A stretch of DNA of 45,802 bases from JALZAH01 sp051000755 (GTDB lineage Bacteria > Actinomycetota > Acidimicrobiia > Acidimicrobiales > Palsa-688). Of this stretch, positions 39,700 to 45,802 are shown in pieces. Below the pieces are notes generated by a model. That model saw only the letters and a program-made list of their open reading frames with translations, was not told the DNA's origin and did no database searches. The position numbers were made by a program, and so were the translations under genes. The stretch spans positions 1 through 45,802 of the forward strand of contig JBPCNZ010000041.1 in NCBI GenBank assembly GCA_051000755.1, read 5' to 3'. Numbering within the stretch: position 1 is the stretch's first letter; every line of letters starts with the position of its first letter.

Positions 39700-41049
39700 G
39701 TGAGCAACGTCACCGTTGTTAGGTCGGCCCGCCTTCGCGGTCTCGATCGAAGGGACAGAACCCTTGTCGGCTGTGGCCTGGCGTTGGCACTTCTCGTTCG
39801 TGTCGCTATTGTCGTAAAGACCCACGGGTCTTACGCTCCTATCGACGATGCTGCGGATTTCAGTCGCATAGCAGTATCGATTGCTCATGGCCATGGATTC
39901 GGAAGATCCAGCGTGCAAGGCGCGATCGGCCCGTCGGCCTTCCGGGCCCCGCTGTGGCCAGGTTTGCTCGGTGCAGTCTACGCCGTCACGGGCGTCAGTT
40001 GGACCGCCGGCAGGCTGCTGCTTGCGGTCGTCGGTACTGGTGTCGTGGGTGCCATCGGGGCGCTTGGGAGGCATATAGCTGGACGCAAGGTTGGACTGGT
40101 TGCGTTGTATGTGGCGGCGGTCTACCCGCCCCTCGTCCTCGGTGGGTACCAGCTCAATTACGAACCGGTCATGGCTCTGTTCATTTTGTCAGCCATGCTT
40201 TGTGGGCTTCGTTGGCGAGATCGTCCCGGGCAGATGCGGTGGCTGGTCCTTGCTGGAATTCTGTCAGGACTGGCGGTCCTCTGCCGAGAGAACGGCGCTC
40301 TGGTCCTCGTTGCTCTGTGGATCATGATTGTCGGGGCCCGATCGCCGGCCAGTCTCCGGTCGGTTGGCCAGCGCCTACTCGTCATCACTGGATGTGCGGT
40401 GCTTGTCGTGGTCCCCTGGACCATCCGCAATGAGCTCCAATTTCATTCTTTCGTGCCGGTCACCGACAGCCCCGGCTTGGCCTTTGTCGGTGAATACAAC
40501 CCGTACACCGCCGCCCACCTCGAGAGCCCCACATCATTCGATTTTTCGTCGTTCATCTCTCCTCAGGAGCTCGCATCCAGGACCGACTCCGAACCGCAAA
40601 TCATGGCGAAAGCCAAGACCGCAGCCGTCCGCTACATCGAAGCTCATCCCTCCGACGTGCCGAGAGTTTGGTTCTGGAACACGGTCCACCTCTTTGACCT
40701 TCAAGGACCGCGAAGTGCCAGTTGGATCGCCAACGTCCTCGCCGTACCTTCGTGGAGCGCAGAGGTCAGCACCCTGAGTTTCTACGTTGTCGGCCTGATC
40801 GCGCTGCTCGGCCTCCTGAGCCGGAGAGGGCGAGTCATCCCCAAGTGGATTCTGGCATTTCCTTTGCTCTGGAGCCTCGGAATCATCGTGACGATCTCGG
40901 TCAACCTGTACCGGTTCAACGTCGAACCCTTCGTCGTGCTCCTAGCAGCGACGGCGGCGGTCTCGGTCTTCGACAGACGACGCAGCCAGAAGGACATCGA
41001 CGGCACCGCCCCCCACTGCTCCTCGAAGGCCTTCCGGCCCTCGAGGTGA
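39700..41049 (+). CDS. ArnT/GT39-like membrane glycosyltransferase
   Basis: A 449-residue GT-C membrane protein from GTG 39700. After one N-terminal helix it has SYAPIDDAADFSRIAVSIAH with acidic residues where GT-C enzymes bind metal or lipid-sugar, and AFRAPLWPGLLGAVYAVTG; about ten further helices follow (AVYPPLVLGGYQLNYEPVMA, LCRENGALVLVALWIMIVG). It would transfer a sugar from a polyprenyl-phosphate donor on the outer face. GC content is visibly lower (about 50-62% in lines I counted) than nearby genes, suggesting later acquisition. The last 25 residues run antisense into a GAF pseudogene, so the natural C-terminus may be altered. Confidence 0.82.
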   Translation: MSNVTVVRSARLRGLDRRDRTLVGCGLALALLVRVAIVVKTHGSYAPIDDAADFSRIAVSIAHGHGFGRSSVQGAIGPSAFRAPLWPGLLGAVYAVTGVSWTAGRLLLAVVGTGVVGAIGALGRHIAGRKVGLVALYVAAVYPPLVLGGYQLNYEPVMALFILSAMLCGLRWRDRPGQMRWLVLAGILSGLAVLCRENGALVLVALWIMIVGARSPASLRSVGQRLLVITGCAVLVVVPWTIRNELQFHSFVPVTDSPGLAFVGEYNPYTAAHLESPTSFDFSSFISPQELASRTDSEPQIMAKAKTAAVRYIEAHPSDVPRVWFWNTVHLFDLQGPRSASWIANVLAVPSWSAEVSTLSFYVVGLIALLGLLSRRGRVIPKWILAFPLLWSLGIIVTISVNLYRFNVEPFVVLLAATAAVSVFDRRRSQKDIDGTAPHCSSKAFRPSR

Positions 41050-41541
41050 TGGAGCCGGAACTCGTCGAGGATGATGCTGGCCAGATCGGCGAGCAGGGCC
41101 AGATGATCGCTGCTCCATTCCCGGGGGGCAATGTCGAGCACGCAAGAGCGTTCCCAAGGCCTGCCCCTCCGTGGTTTTGAGCGGGATGCCGGCGTAAGCG
41201 CGCACTCCGAGGGCGGTGACCGCCAGGTTGGTGGCCAGCACCGGATCGGCCTCGGCGTCGCCGACGACCAGCAGTCGGCTGCTCGCCACCGCGTACTGGC
41301 AGATGGAATAGTCGAGCGAGGTGCAGCCCATCGCGACGATCTCGTCCGGCTGGCCGTAGGAGCTCACGAAGCGTTGCCGGTCGGTGTCGAGCAGGCCGAT
41401 CAGGCATTCCAGAAGCTCGGCGGCCAGCGCCGTCAGCGGGTCAAGGATCTGCCGGGATGGAAGCTCGGTGAGGATACGCCGCACGGCTGCCACCCGCGCC
41501 GGTGCACTGAGGGCCCTGGTCACGTCCGTTGCCGTCGTCAC
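40990..41541 (-). pseudogene. GAF-domain protein, frameshifted and truncated
   Basis: From GTG 41541, with GAGGGG upstream, the frame encodes a GAF-like sensor domain: LLDTDRQRFVSSYG, CTSLDYSICQYAVASSRLLV, VGDAEADPVLATNLAV and AYAGIPLKTTEGQALGTL. Near 41143 the frame is lost; one surplus T in the run CTCTTG explains it, because dropping it restores the standard GTLCVLDIAPREWSSDHLAL and LADLASIILDEFRLHHLEG. After about 41000 the similarity fades and the sequence is antisense to the end of the GT-C gene. The protein is therefore broken twice. A sequencing error at the T cannot be excluded. Confidence 0.72.
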
Positions 41542-41747
41542 GACCCCTCGTACTCCTCCGCACCGGTCGTCCACCGAGTCCAAGGCCGCCCGTTGTTCCG
41601 GTCCGGGGCGCCCGTGGCAAAGCAACACTTCGTGAACGGCGCGGATCAGGGCTGTAACGGTGATTCAGAAGAGGGTCGGCCAGTCCATCCGCTCGGCGAG
41701 CGCCTCGACGTCGCCCCTCAGCACATCGAGATGCTGCACAGCCTGCG

Positions 41748-43106
41748 CTACCGTCCGGCCAGGGCGACCGCCCCCTCGACCACGTGGGCAGCCGCCCTGC
41801 GCCCGCTTCCGATGCAGGCGGGGATGCCCGCCCCGTGATAGCTGGCGCCGGCGATCGCGACCGGACCGCCCAGAGACCCCAGGGCCGCCTCGATGCCCGC
41901 CACCCGATCCAGGTGGCCCACCCGGTACTGGGGGAAGGAGTGGGGCCAGCGGGTCACCCGCACGGAACGGACAGCGGCGCGCACGTCGAGGGCCTGGTTG
42001 ATCTCAGCGGTCAGGCCCTCGACGAGCTCGTCGTCGCTCATGGTCTCGGCCCGCTGGTCGCCGGATCGCCCGGCGGAGAGGCGCAGGAGGGTGGTGCCGG
42101 GGTTGGCCCAGTGAGGCCACTTGGTGGACGCGAACGAGCAGGCCGTCATCAGCCGGCCCGTCGTGCGAGGCACGAGGAAGCCGCTGATGCCTGGGGGTGG
42201 GGTCAGCTCGGTGGCGTCGTAGCTGACCAGAACCAGGGCCACCGACGCCGTGGTGATGTCGCTCAGTCCACCCGGGGCCGCCTCGCCGAGGACGGCGGCG
42301 GCGCCCGACGCGGCCACGGCCAGGACCACACCGTCATACGGCGCCGCCTCCGGGTCGATCGACAGCCGGCGCCCGTCAGTGACCGTCATGGTGTCAACGG
42401 CGGCCCGGCGGAAGGTCACCCCCCGGTCCTCGAGGCGCTCCACCAAGCGCGCGGCCAGTTGCCCGGTGCCGCCTCGAGGGGCCAGGAACATCGACCCCGA
42501 CGTCGCCGCCGGCGTGCCCCGGAGGGCGCGCATCATCGACCGCGACCGCCTGGCGGCGGCGAACAGCTGGGGGGTGGTGGCCTGGGCGCTCAGCTCCTCG
42601 GTACGCCCGGCGTGGATTCCCCCGACGAGGGGGTCGACCAGCCGGGAGGCCACCTGGGGGCCGAATCGCCCGGCGATGAGGTCGTACACCGCCAGGTCCC
42701 CGTCCCCGGAGCGGGCCGGCAGCACCCGGTCGAGGGCGGCGCGGGCCACGCCGAGACGGCTGAGGACCGACGAGCGGCGGATGCCGCCCAGGTCCCGGGG
42801 CACGCCGAGCACCAACCCGTCGGGCATGGGGACCAGGCCGGCGTTGGTCCACAGCATGGCCGCGCCGGTGGTCGGGGCCACCAGCTCGTCGCCCATGCCC
42901 AGTTCGGCGCACAGATCGACGGCGTCCGGGACCCGGGTGAGGAAGGCGTCTGGTCCCAGGTCCACCGCCCGGCCCTCGAACATGTCGGTCTGCAACTTGC
43001 CGCCGGGCGGCTCGGGGTCGTACACCGTGACCGCCCCGTGCCCACTCATCGCCCAGGCGGCCGCCAGTCCGCTGATCCCAGCCCCGACGACAGCGAAGCG
43101 CGCCAT
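41748..43106 (-). CDS. hemY: Protoporphyrinogen/coproporphyrinogen oxidase
   Basis: A 452-residue FAD enzyme of haem synthesis from ATG 43106. The dinucleotide motif is FAVVGAGISGLAAAWAMS; others are RAVDLGPDAFLTRVPDAVDL, DPLVGGIHAGRTEELSAQA, LAPRGGTGQLAARLVERL and ASYHGAGIPACIGSGRRAAA, all of the HemY/HemG family. In actinobacteria this enzyme oxidises coproporphyrinogen III in the coproporphyrin-dependent route. hemE lies about 2.5 kb upstream on the same strand, but decayed and accessory genes now separate them. No clear promoter is seen before the ATG. Confidence 0.93.
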   Translation of the reverse strand: MARFAVVGAGISGLAAAWAMSGHGAVTVYDPEPPGGKLQTDMFEGRAVDLGPDAFLTRVPDAVDLCAELGMGDELVAPTTGAAMLWTNAGLVPMPDGLVLGVPRDLGGIRRSSVLSRLGVARAALDRVLPARSGDGDLAVYDLIAGRFGPQVASRLVDPLVGGIHAGRTEELSAQATTPQLFAAARRSRSMMRALRGTPAATSGSMFLAPRGGTGQLAARLVERLEDRGVTFRRAAVDTMTVTDGRRLSIDPEAAPYDGVVLAVAASGAAAVLGEAAPGGLSDITTASVALVLVSYDATELTPPPGISGFLVPRTTGRLMTACSFASTKWPHWANPGTTLLRLSAGRSGDQRAETMSDDELVEGLTAEINQALDVRAAVRSVRVTRWPHSFPQYRVGHLDRVAGIEAALGSLGGPVAIAGASYHGAGIPACIGSGRRAAAHVVEGAVALAGR

Positions 43107-43107
43107 A

Positions 43108-43236
43108 TCAGCCGGGCGCGATCGTCCGCAGGACAACGAGGCGGGCGGCGGCACCCTGGCGGGTCCGGTCGACGGTTAGGAGAGCCACGCTGTCGAGGGC
43201 GACATCAGCCTGGGCCAACAACGTCTCCTGGGTCAT
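43108..43236 (-). pseudogene. Probable VapC (PIN-domain) toxin remnant
   Basis: A 42-residue frame from ATG 43236 (MTQETLLAQADVALDSVALL and TVDRTRQGAAARLVVLRTIAPG) resembles the middle of VapC toxins (AxLxRVALxPV-x-AxxxAARL). The N-terminal catalytic Asp and the C-terminal acidic residues are missing. It lies just after a damaged antitoxin gene on the same strand, the right place for the toxin of that pair. Homology was judged by eye. Confidence 0.4.
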
Positions 43237-43268
43237 GCTCCAATCGGCCCTCGCTGCTGGGGCACCGA

Positions 43269-43543
43269 TCAACGGTCTCCCCGGCCCTCGTCGAGGGCCC
43301 GTCTGAGCTGGTAGGGATCCCCGCCGAGCTGCAGAGATTCGGGGAATCCCCTGCGGGCCGGGCGGCTCACCCAGCCCTCAGCGATGAGGCGGTCCAAGTC
43401 CGAGCCCGACGACGGTGCGGGGTCGAGGTCACGGGACGCTTGTGGTCGGTGACAAGGAGCCACTCGCCCGGCGCCACTCTTCCCAGGTAGGGGCTGAGGT
43501 TCTGACGCAGCTCGGCGATCCCCACGCTGCCATCGCTCGTCAT
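43269..43543 (-). pseudogene. Phd/YefM-family antitoxin with a frameshift
   Basis: The frame beginning at 43543 reads MTSDGSVGIAELRQNLSPYL and GRVAPGEWLLVTDHKRPV, the N-terminal half of VapB/Phd antitoxins (GI-x-ELRQN-x-S-x-YL-x-RV-x-GE). It then leaves frame near 43430. Another frame continues with SGSDLDRLIAEGWVSRPARR to a stop at 43269, matching the usual antitoxin tail. A small deletion at the join explains the break. The pair with the VapC remnant downstream is therefore dead. Confidence 0.65.
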
Positions 43544-43627
43544 GTACACAAAACTAGTATTTCGCTTCCGCACGGCGGGTCAGGGGCGTACACGGTGACC
43601 GACCCTGGCCTGTACGGTGCGGAACCG

Positions 43628-44539
43628 ATGCGAAGGGACAGGACCTCTCAGCTTCGGGGTTTCTTGAGAAGTGCCTACTGGGTCGTCCACCACCACGATG
43701 ATCACGTGCACAACCTGGCGTGGCTGGCCCAGTCCTTGGCCCAGGCCGAGCAACAGCTTCCAAGGGCACCCCGGCCCGACGACCCGTTGTCGTCACGAAT
43801 GGCGTGCCAGGCTGACTGTGGCGCCGAGTACCTACGGTGGATGACCGAGTTCGGCCGACCGCCGAACCTGGAGAGAAAGTCGTGGGAATACGCGGCCATA
43901 AGCCGGGCTCTTGACGCCGCTGGTTGCCTGGCGCCGGGACGTAGAGGCCTTGGTTTCGCGGTCGGGAAAGAGCCGTTGGCTGCGGCATATGCAGCGCACG
44001 GCTGCGAAATCGTGGCAACGGACCTGGCCATGACGGACCGGCGGGCGGCGGAGTGGAAGGGGATCCGACAGGATGCCCGTGAGCCGTCACCCCATTCTGG
44101 CGTGTCACGACGAGAGGCGGACATGACAGCCATCCCGGTGGATCTGACCGGATTCGACTTCTGCTGGTCATCGTGCGCCTTCGAGCATCTGGGATCGGTC
44201 GAGGCCGGTTTGGCCTTTGTGGAAGCTTCTGTCCGGTGCCTGCGCCCGGGCGGGTGGGCCGTCCACACCACCGAGTACAACCTGGATTCTGACACCGATG
44301 GGGCCACAAGGACCGTTCAGCGGGGCCCAACTGTGCTCTACCGGCGGCGGGACATCGAGGAATTGGCCAGAAGGCTCGGCAGCGCCGGGCATCGTCTCGC
44401 TCCGCTGGCTCCGTGGAGACTGACAGGCATCCTGGATGGCTTCATCGATCTCATGCCCTACCACTACTCCACGCTGATCTTGCGACTGGCCGGTTACAGG
44501 GTCACGTCAGCGGTGCTGGTGATCCAAGCGGCCGACTAA
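43628..44539 (+). CDS. Methyltransferase-like protein
   Basis: A 303-residue protein from ATG 43628, with TACGGT nine bases before it; a GTG at 43595 is an alternative. Residues from about 115 on contain LGFAVGKEPLAAAYAAHGCE, a degenerate SAM motif I, then IVATDLAMTD, FDFCWSSCAFEHLGSVEAGL and CLRPGGWAVHTTEYNLDSD, the order of class I methyltransferases. The first 100 residues (HHHDDHVHNLAWLAQSLAQA) are unusual and I do not recognise them. It lies inside the accessory block that separates hemE from hemY, so it may have arrived with it. Confidence 0.72.
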   Translation: MRRDRTSQLRGFLRSAYWVVHHHDDHVHNLAWLAQSLAQAEQQLPRAPRPDDPLSSRMACQADCGAEYLRWMTEFGRPPNLERKSWEYAAISRALDAAGCLAPGRRGLGFAVGKEPLAAAYAAHGCEIVATDLAMTDRRAAEWKGIRQDAREPSPHSGVSRREADMTAIPVDLTGFDFCWSSCAFEHLGSVEAGLAFVEASVRCLRPGGWAVHTTEYNLDSDTDGATRTVQRGPTVLYRRRDIEELARRLGSAGHRLAPLAPWRLTGILDGFIDLMPYHYSTLILRLAGYRVTSAVLVIQAAD

Positions 44540-44556
44540 CCTCGACCGTATGCCAC

Positions 44557-44562
44557 TAGGAT
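44557..44562 (+). promoter_or_regulatory. -10 box before ATG 44569
   Basis: TAGGAT lies six bases before an ATG at 44569, identical in sequence and spacing to the box before GTG 36140. That ATG opens a short frame, different from the long frame that follows; see the next entry. Confidence 0.35.
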
Positions 44563-44584
44563 ACAACCATGGTGCACGTCACCT

Positions 44585-44938
44585 TTGACGGTCGAACAAC
44601 TGGGCCGTGGGGATCCGGGGTTTGCCCTGCGGATGCTGGTCGTCGCCGTCGTTGACCTGCGGCAGGCCATCGGTGCCGGTCATCCGGAGACCTTCCTGGT
44701 CGAGCCGGACTCCACAGGCTCGGTTGGTTGGGACACGCTTCTTGCGGCACAGACCGGTCGCGAGCTGCGCCTCGTCGGCCTCGAACGCCCGCCCTGGACC
44801 CGTCCGGGGGCTCTACGCACCTGGTGGTTTGTGAACCTTTCTAGCCCGATCCTCATTCCCCGGATCATGCAACGCACATCGGTGGACCTCTCCCGGCTCG
44901 GGATATGGCTGGACGACAGGTGCTTCACCACCGCATGA
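44585..44938 (+). CDS. Hypothetical protein, start or frame uncertain
   Basis: A 117-residue frame from TTG 44585. I recognise no family. It has a hydrophobic start (ALRMLVVAVVDLRQAIGAG), several Trp residues and RPGALRTWWFVNLSSPILIP near the end; it is not a clear membrane protein. The only good start signal nearby is ATG 44569, whose frame (MVHVTFDGRTTGPWG) ends soon. A one-base change between them would join the two, so the gene may be frameshifted. It is also possible that the TTG is used. Confidence 0.4.
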   Translation: MTVEQLGRGDPGFALRMLVVAVVDLRQAIGAGHPETFLVEPDSTGSVGWDTLLAAQTGRELRLVGLERPPWTRPGALRTWWFVNLSSPILIPRIMQRTSVDLSRLGIWLDDRCFTTA

Positions 44939-45035
44939 CCGAGGGCCGTGGACTGCAGCCTGCGCGCCCAGGCCGTCATCAACATGATCGGCTCGTCGCC
45001 ACCGCCGTCACTGCCCCAGGAGGAGCAGGCCCAAG

Positions 45036-45275
45036 TTGCACCAAGAAGACGAGGTAGAGATCCTCATCGCCCTCGCGACCCAGGAAGGTCGAGCGGCCGA
45101 GGAAGCGAGGCAGGCCATGACGGCTCATGCTCGCCACCGCCAAGCGGCGATGCTGTGCCTCTCCCGCGATCACGGGCTGTCGATTCGGGAGATCGCGCGA
45201 CGGTCCGGGTGCAGCCCGTCGGTTGTGCAGAAATTGCTCCGGGTGGCCAACCGGGTGTCAGCACGTCAGTTCTGA
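45036..45275 (+). CDS. Small helix-turn-helix protein
   Basis: A 79-residue protein from TTG 45036, supported by AGGAGGAG about ten bases upstream. The C-terminal half has LSRDHGLSIREIARRSGCSP and SVVQKLLRVAN, a helix-turn-helix of the type seen in sigma-factor region 4 or small regulators. The N-terminal part is acidic and helical. It could bind DNA next to the toxin-antitoxin remnants that follow on the other strand. Function not known. Confidence 0.55.
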   Translation: MHQEDEVEILIALATQEGRAAEEARQAMTAHARHRQAAMLCLSRDHGLSIREIARRSGCSPSVVQKLLRVANRVSARQF

Positions 45276-45398
45276 ATGGTTTGTTGGTGACCGGAGCCGC
45301 CCGCCCCGCCCACAGCCCAGGCGTCGGTCAGCGGTAGACACCGCGAGGAGGTCACGCTCGGCGCGGCCCGAGATGCGGACGTCGTAGGGCGAGCTCAC
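45258..45398 (-). pseudogene. RelE/ParE-type toxin remnant
   Basis: GTG 45398 overlaps the antitoxin stop by four bases (GTGA), as in intact YefM/RelE operons. The first 27 residues (SSPYDVRISGRAERDLLAVS and TADRR) match the N-terminal strand and helix of RelE toxins. The sequence then changes to Gly/Arg-rich filler and stops after 46 residues, so the catalytic sheet and C-terminus are gone. The toxin is inactive and its antitoxin is an orphan. Confidence 0.6.
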
Positions 45399-45667
45399 CG
45401 AGGGGCGAAGCGAGCACGTAAAGCCTCATTGTCGGCGGCTACTCGGCCGGCCGCAAGGTCGGCGGTTCCCTCGGCGATGGCTTCTGACGCGCCGGCGGTG
45501 GTCAAGATGTCCACCGTCTCCTCCAGCGCGGCCAGATCCTCGGGCGCGATCAGTACCGCCATCGGGCGACCGTGACGGGTGATCATGACGCGGTCGTGCG
45601 TGCGCTCGACCTCCGTGACGTACTCAGAGAGTCGGTCCTTGGCTTGGCCGAGCGGCACGATCGTCAT
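45395..45667 (-). CDS. Phd/YefM-family antitoxin, orphan
   Basis: A 90-residue protein from ATG 45667 with TIVPLGQAKDRLSEYVTEVE, RTHDRVMITRHGRPMAVLIA and an acidic C-terminal helix, the standard antitoxin layout. It starts on the last bases of hemE (ATGA overlap), so it would be translated with that haem gene. Its toxin partner downstream is truncated. It resembles the antitoxin at 8310-8600. Confidence 0.85.
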   Translation of the reverse strand: MTIVPLGQAKDRLSEYVTEVERTHDRVMITRHGRPMAVLIAPEDLAALEETVDILTTAGASEAIAEGTADLAAGRVAADNEALRARFAPR

Positions 45668-45802
45668 GGGGTCGTCCATCCGTGGGCCAGGTCGACCAGG
45701 CGGGCCAGTTGATCCGGGTCGGTCTCGGGGAGGACCCCGTGGCCCAGGTTGAAGATGTAGCCCGGCCCGGTGGCCGTGCCGGCCCGCAGCACCGAGGAGG
45801 CC
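45664..45802 (-). CDS. hemE: Uroporphyrinogen decarboxylase, C-terminal end
   Basis: The last 45 residues are present; the rest lies beyond the window. GYIFNLGHGVLPETDP is the conserved C-terminal signature of HemE, followed by DQLARLVDLAH. The enzyme turns uroporphyrinogen III into coproporphyrinogen III, the substrate of the pathway that includes the hemY gene at 41748-43106. The stop codon overlaps the start of the antitoxin gene. Confidence 0.92.
   Translation of the reverse strand, partial: ASSVLRAGTATGPGYIFNLGHGVLPETDPDQLARLVDLAHGWTTP

Noticed and set aside
41665..41739. 24-codon minus-strand frame (MQHLDVLRGDVEALAERMDW then PTLF) between hemY and the GAF remnant
   Set aside because: It looks like the helical end of a lost protein, but it is too short to assign and has no start signal. 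I did not list it as a gene.
41784..43490. Plus-strand open frame of 568 codons over hemY
   Set aside because: hemY on the minus strand is complete and conserved; the plus-strand product is repetitive Gly/Arg/His-rich filler.
1..45802. CRISPR arrays, tRNA and rRNA genes
   Set aside because: I saw no regularly spaced repeats, no tRNA-like cloverleaf ends and no conserved rRNA segments when reading both strands. A covariance-model scan would be the proper test.

Overview
The window is a high-GC chromosomal segment (about 65-73% GC in most 60-base lines I counted). It is almost entirely devoted to building, modifying and exporting a cell-surface polysaccharide. GTG and TTG starts, four-base stop/start overlaps, a LAXTG-type sortase signal, a separate Wzz adaptor and CpsD-type kinase, DUF4012 and DUF2142 proteins, and many likely leaderless starts all point to an actinobacterium, possibly of the class Acidimicrobiia. 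That taxonomic guess is inference only.

Layout. 1-1755: a mobile and unstable margin with the end of a DUF6788-like gene, a dead IS110 transposase, a decayed LysR regulator and an intact MazEF-type toxin-antitoxin pair. 1796-8225 (minus strand): a GT4 glycosyltransferase, the polyprenyl-phosphate sugar transferase that should start the glycan on its lipid carrier, a small secreted LASTG protein, a DUF4012 protein and a long coiled-coil protein. 8310-8872: a second toxin-antitoxin pair (YefM/RelE type). 8883-11964: three coupled glycosyltransferases. 11934-15748 (minus): CpsD-like kinase, Wzz-like adaptor, a Wzy/O-antigen-ligase-type membrane protein and a methyltransferase. 15807-25567: six more glycosyltransferases, an NAD-dependent epimerase/dehydratase, a GT2 enzyme coupled to a DUF2142 membrane protein, in alternating operons. 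25639-29413: CmcI-like methyltransferase, acyltransferase 3, TylF-like methyltransferase and a WbsX-like enzyme. 29403-31507: a Wzm/Wzt ABC exporter. 31564-39580: another TylF-like enzyme, CDP-glucose enzymes (RfbF and RfbG types), an RmlC-like cupin, five methyltransferases and an epimerase. 39700-41049: a lower-GC ArnT-like membrane glycosyltransferase. 41000-45802: a frameshifted GAF gene, hemY, decayed toxin-antitoxin genes, a methyltransferase, two small genes, an orphan antitoxin and the 3' end of hemE.

How it fits together. RfbF and RfbG would make CDP-4-keto-6-deoxyglucose; the cupin and epimerases would reshape deoxysugars. The sugar transferase loads the first sugar on the lipid carrier, about ten glycosyltransferases extend it, and methyl- and acyltransferases decorate it. 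Two export logics coexist: a Wzy/Wzz/CpsD set and a Wzm/Wzt ABC transporter whose ATPase has a C-terminal extension of the kind that reads chain ends. I saw no Wzx flippase, tRNA, rRNA or CRISPR array.

The clearest pattern not explained by gene content is regulatory. At least a dozen transcription-unit starts carry a TANNNT-like -10 box 6-9 bases before the start codon, which predicts leaderless mRNAs and, in places, extremely compact divergent promoters. The ends of the cluster are littered with intact and decayed toxin-antitoxin modules, and about 2.5 kb of such material lies between the two haem genes.
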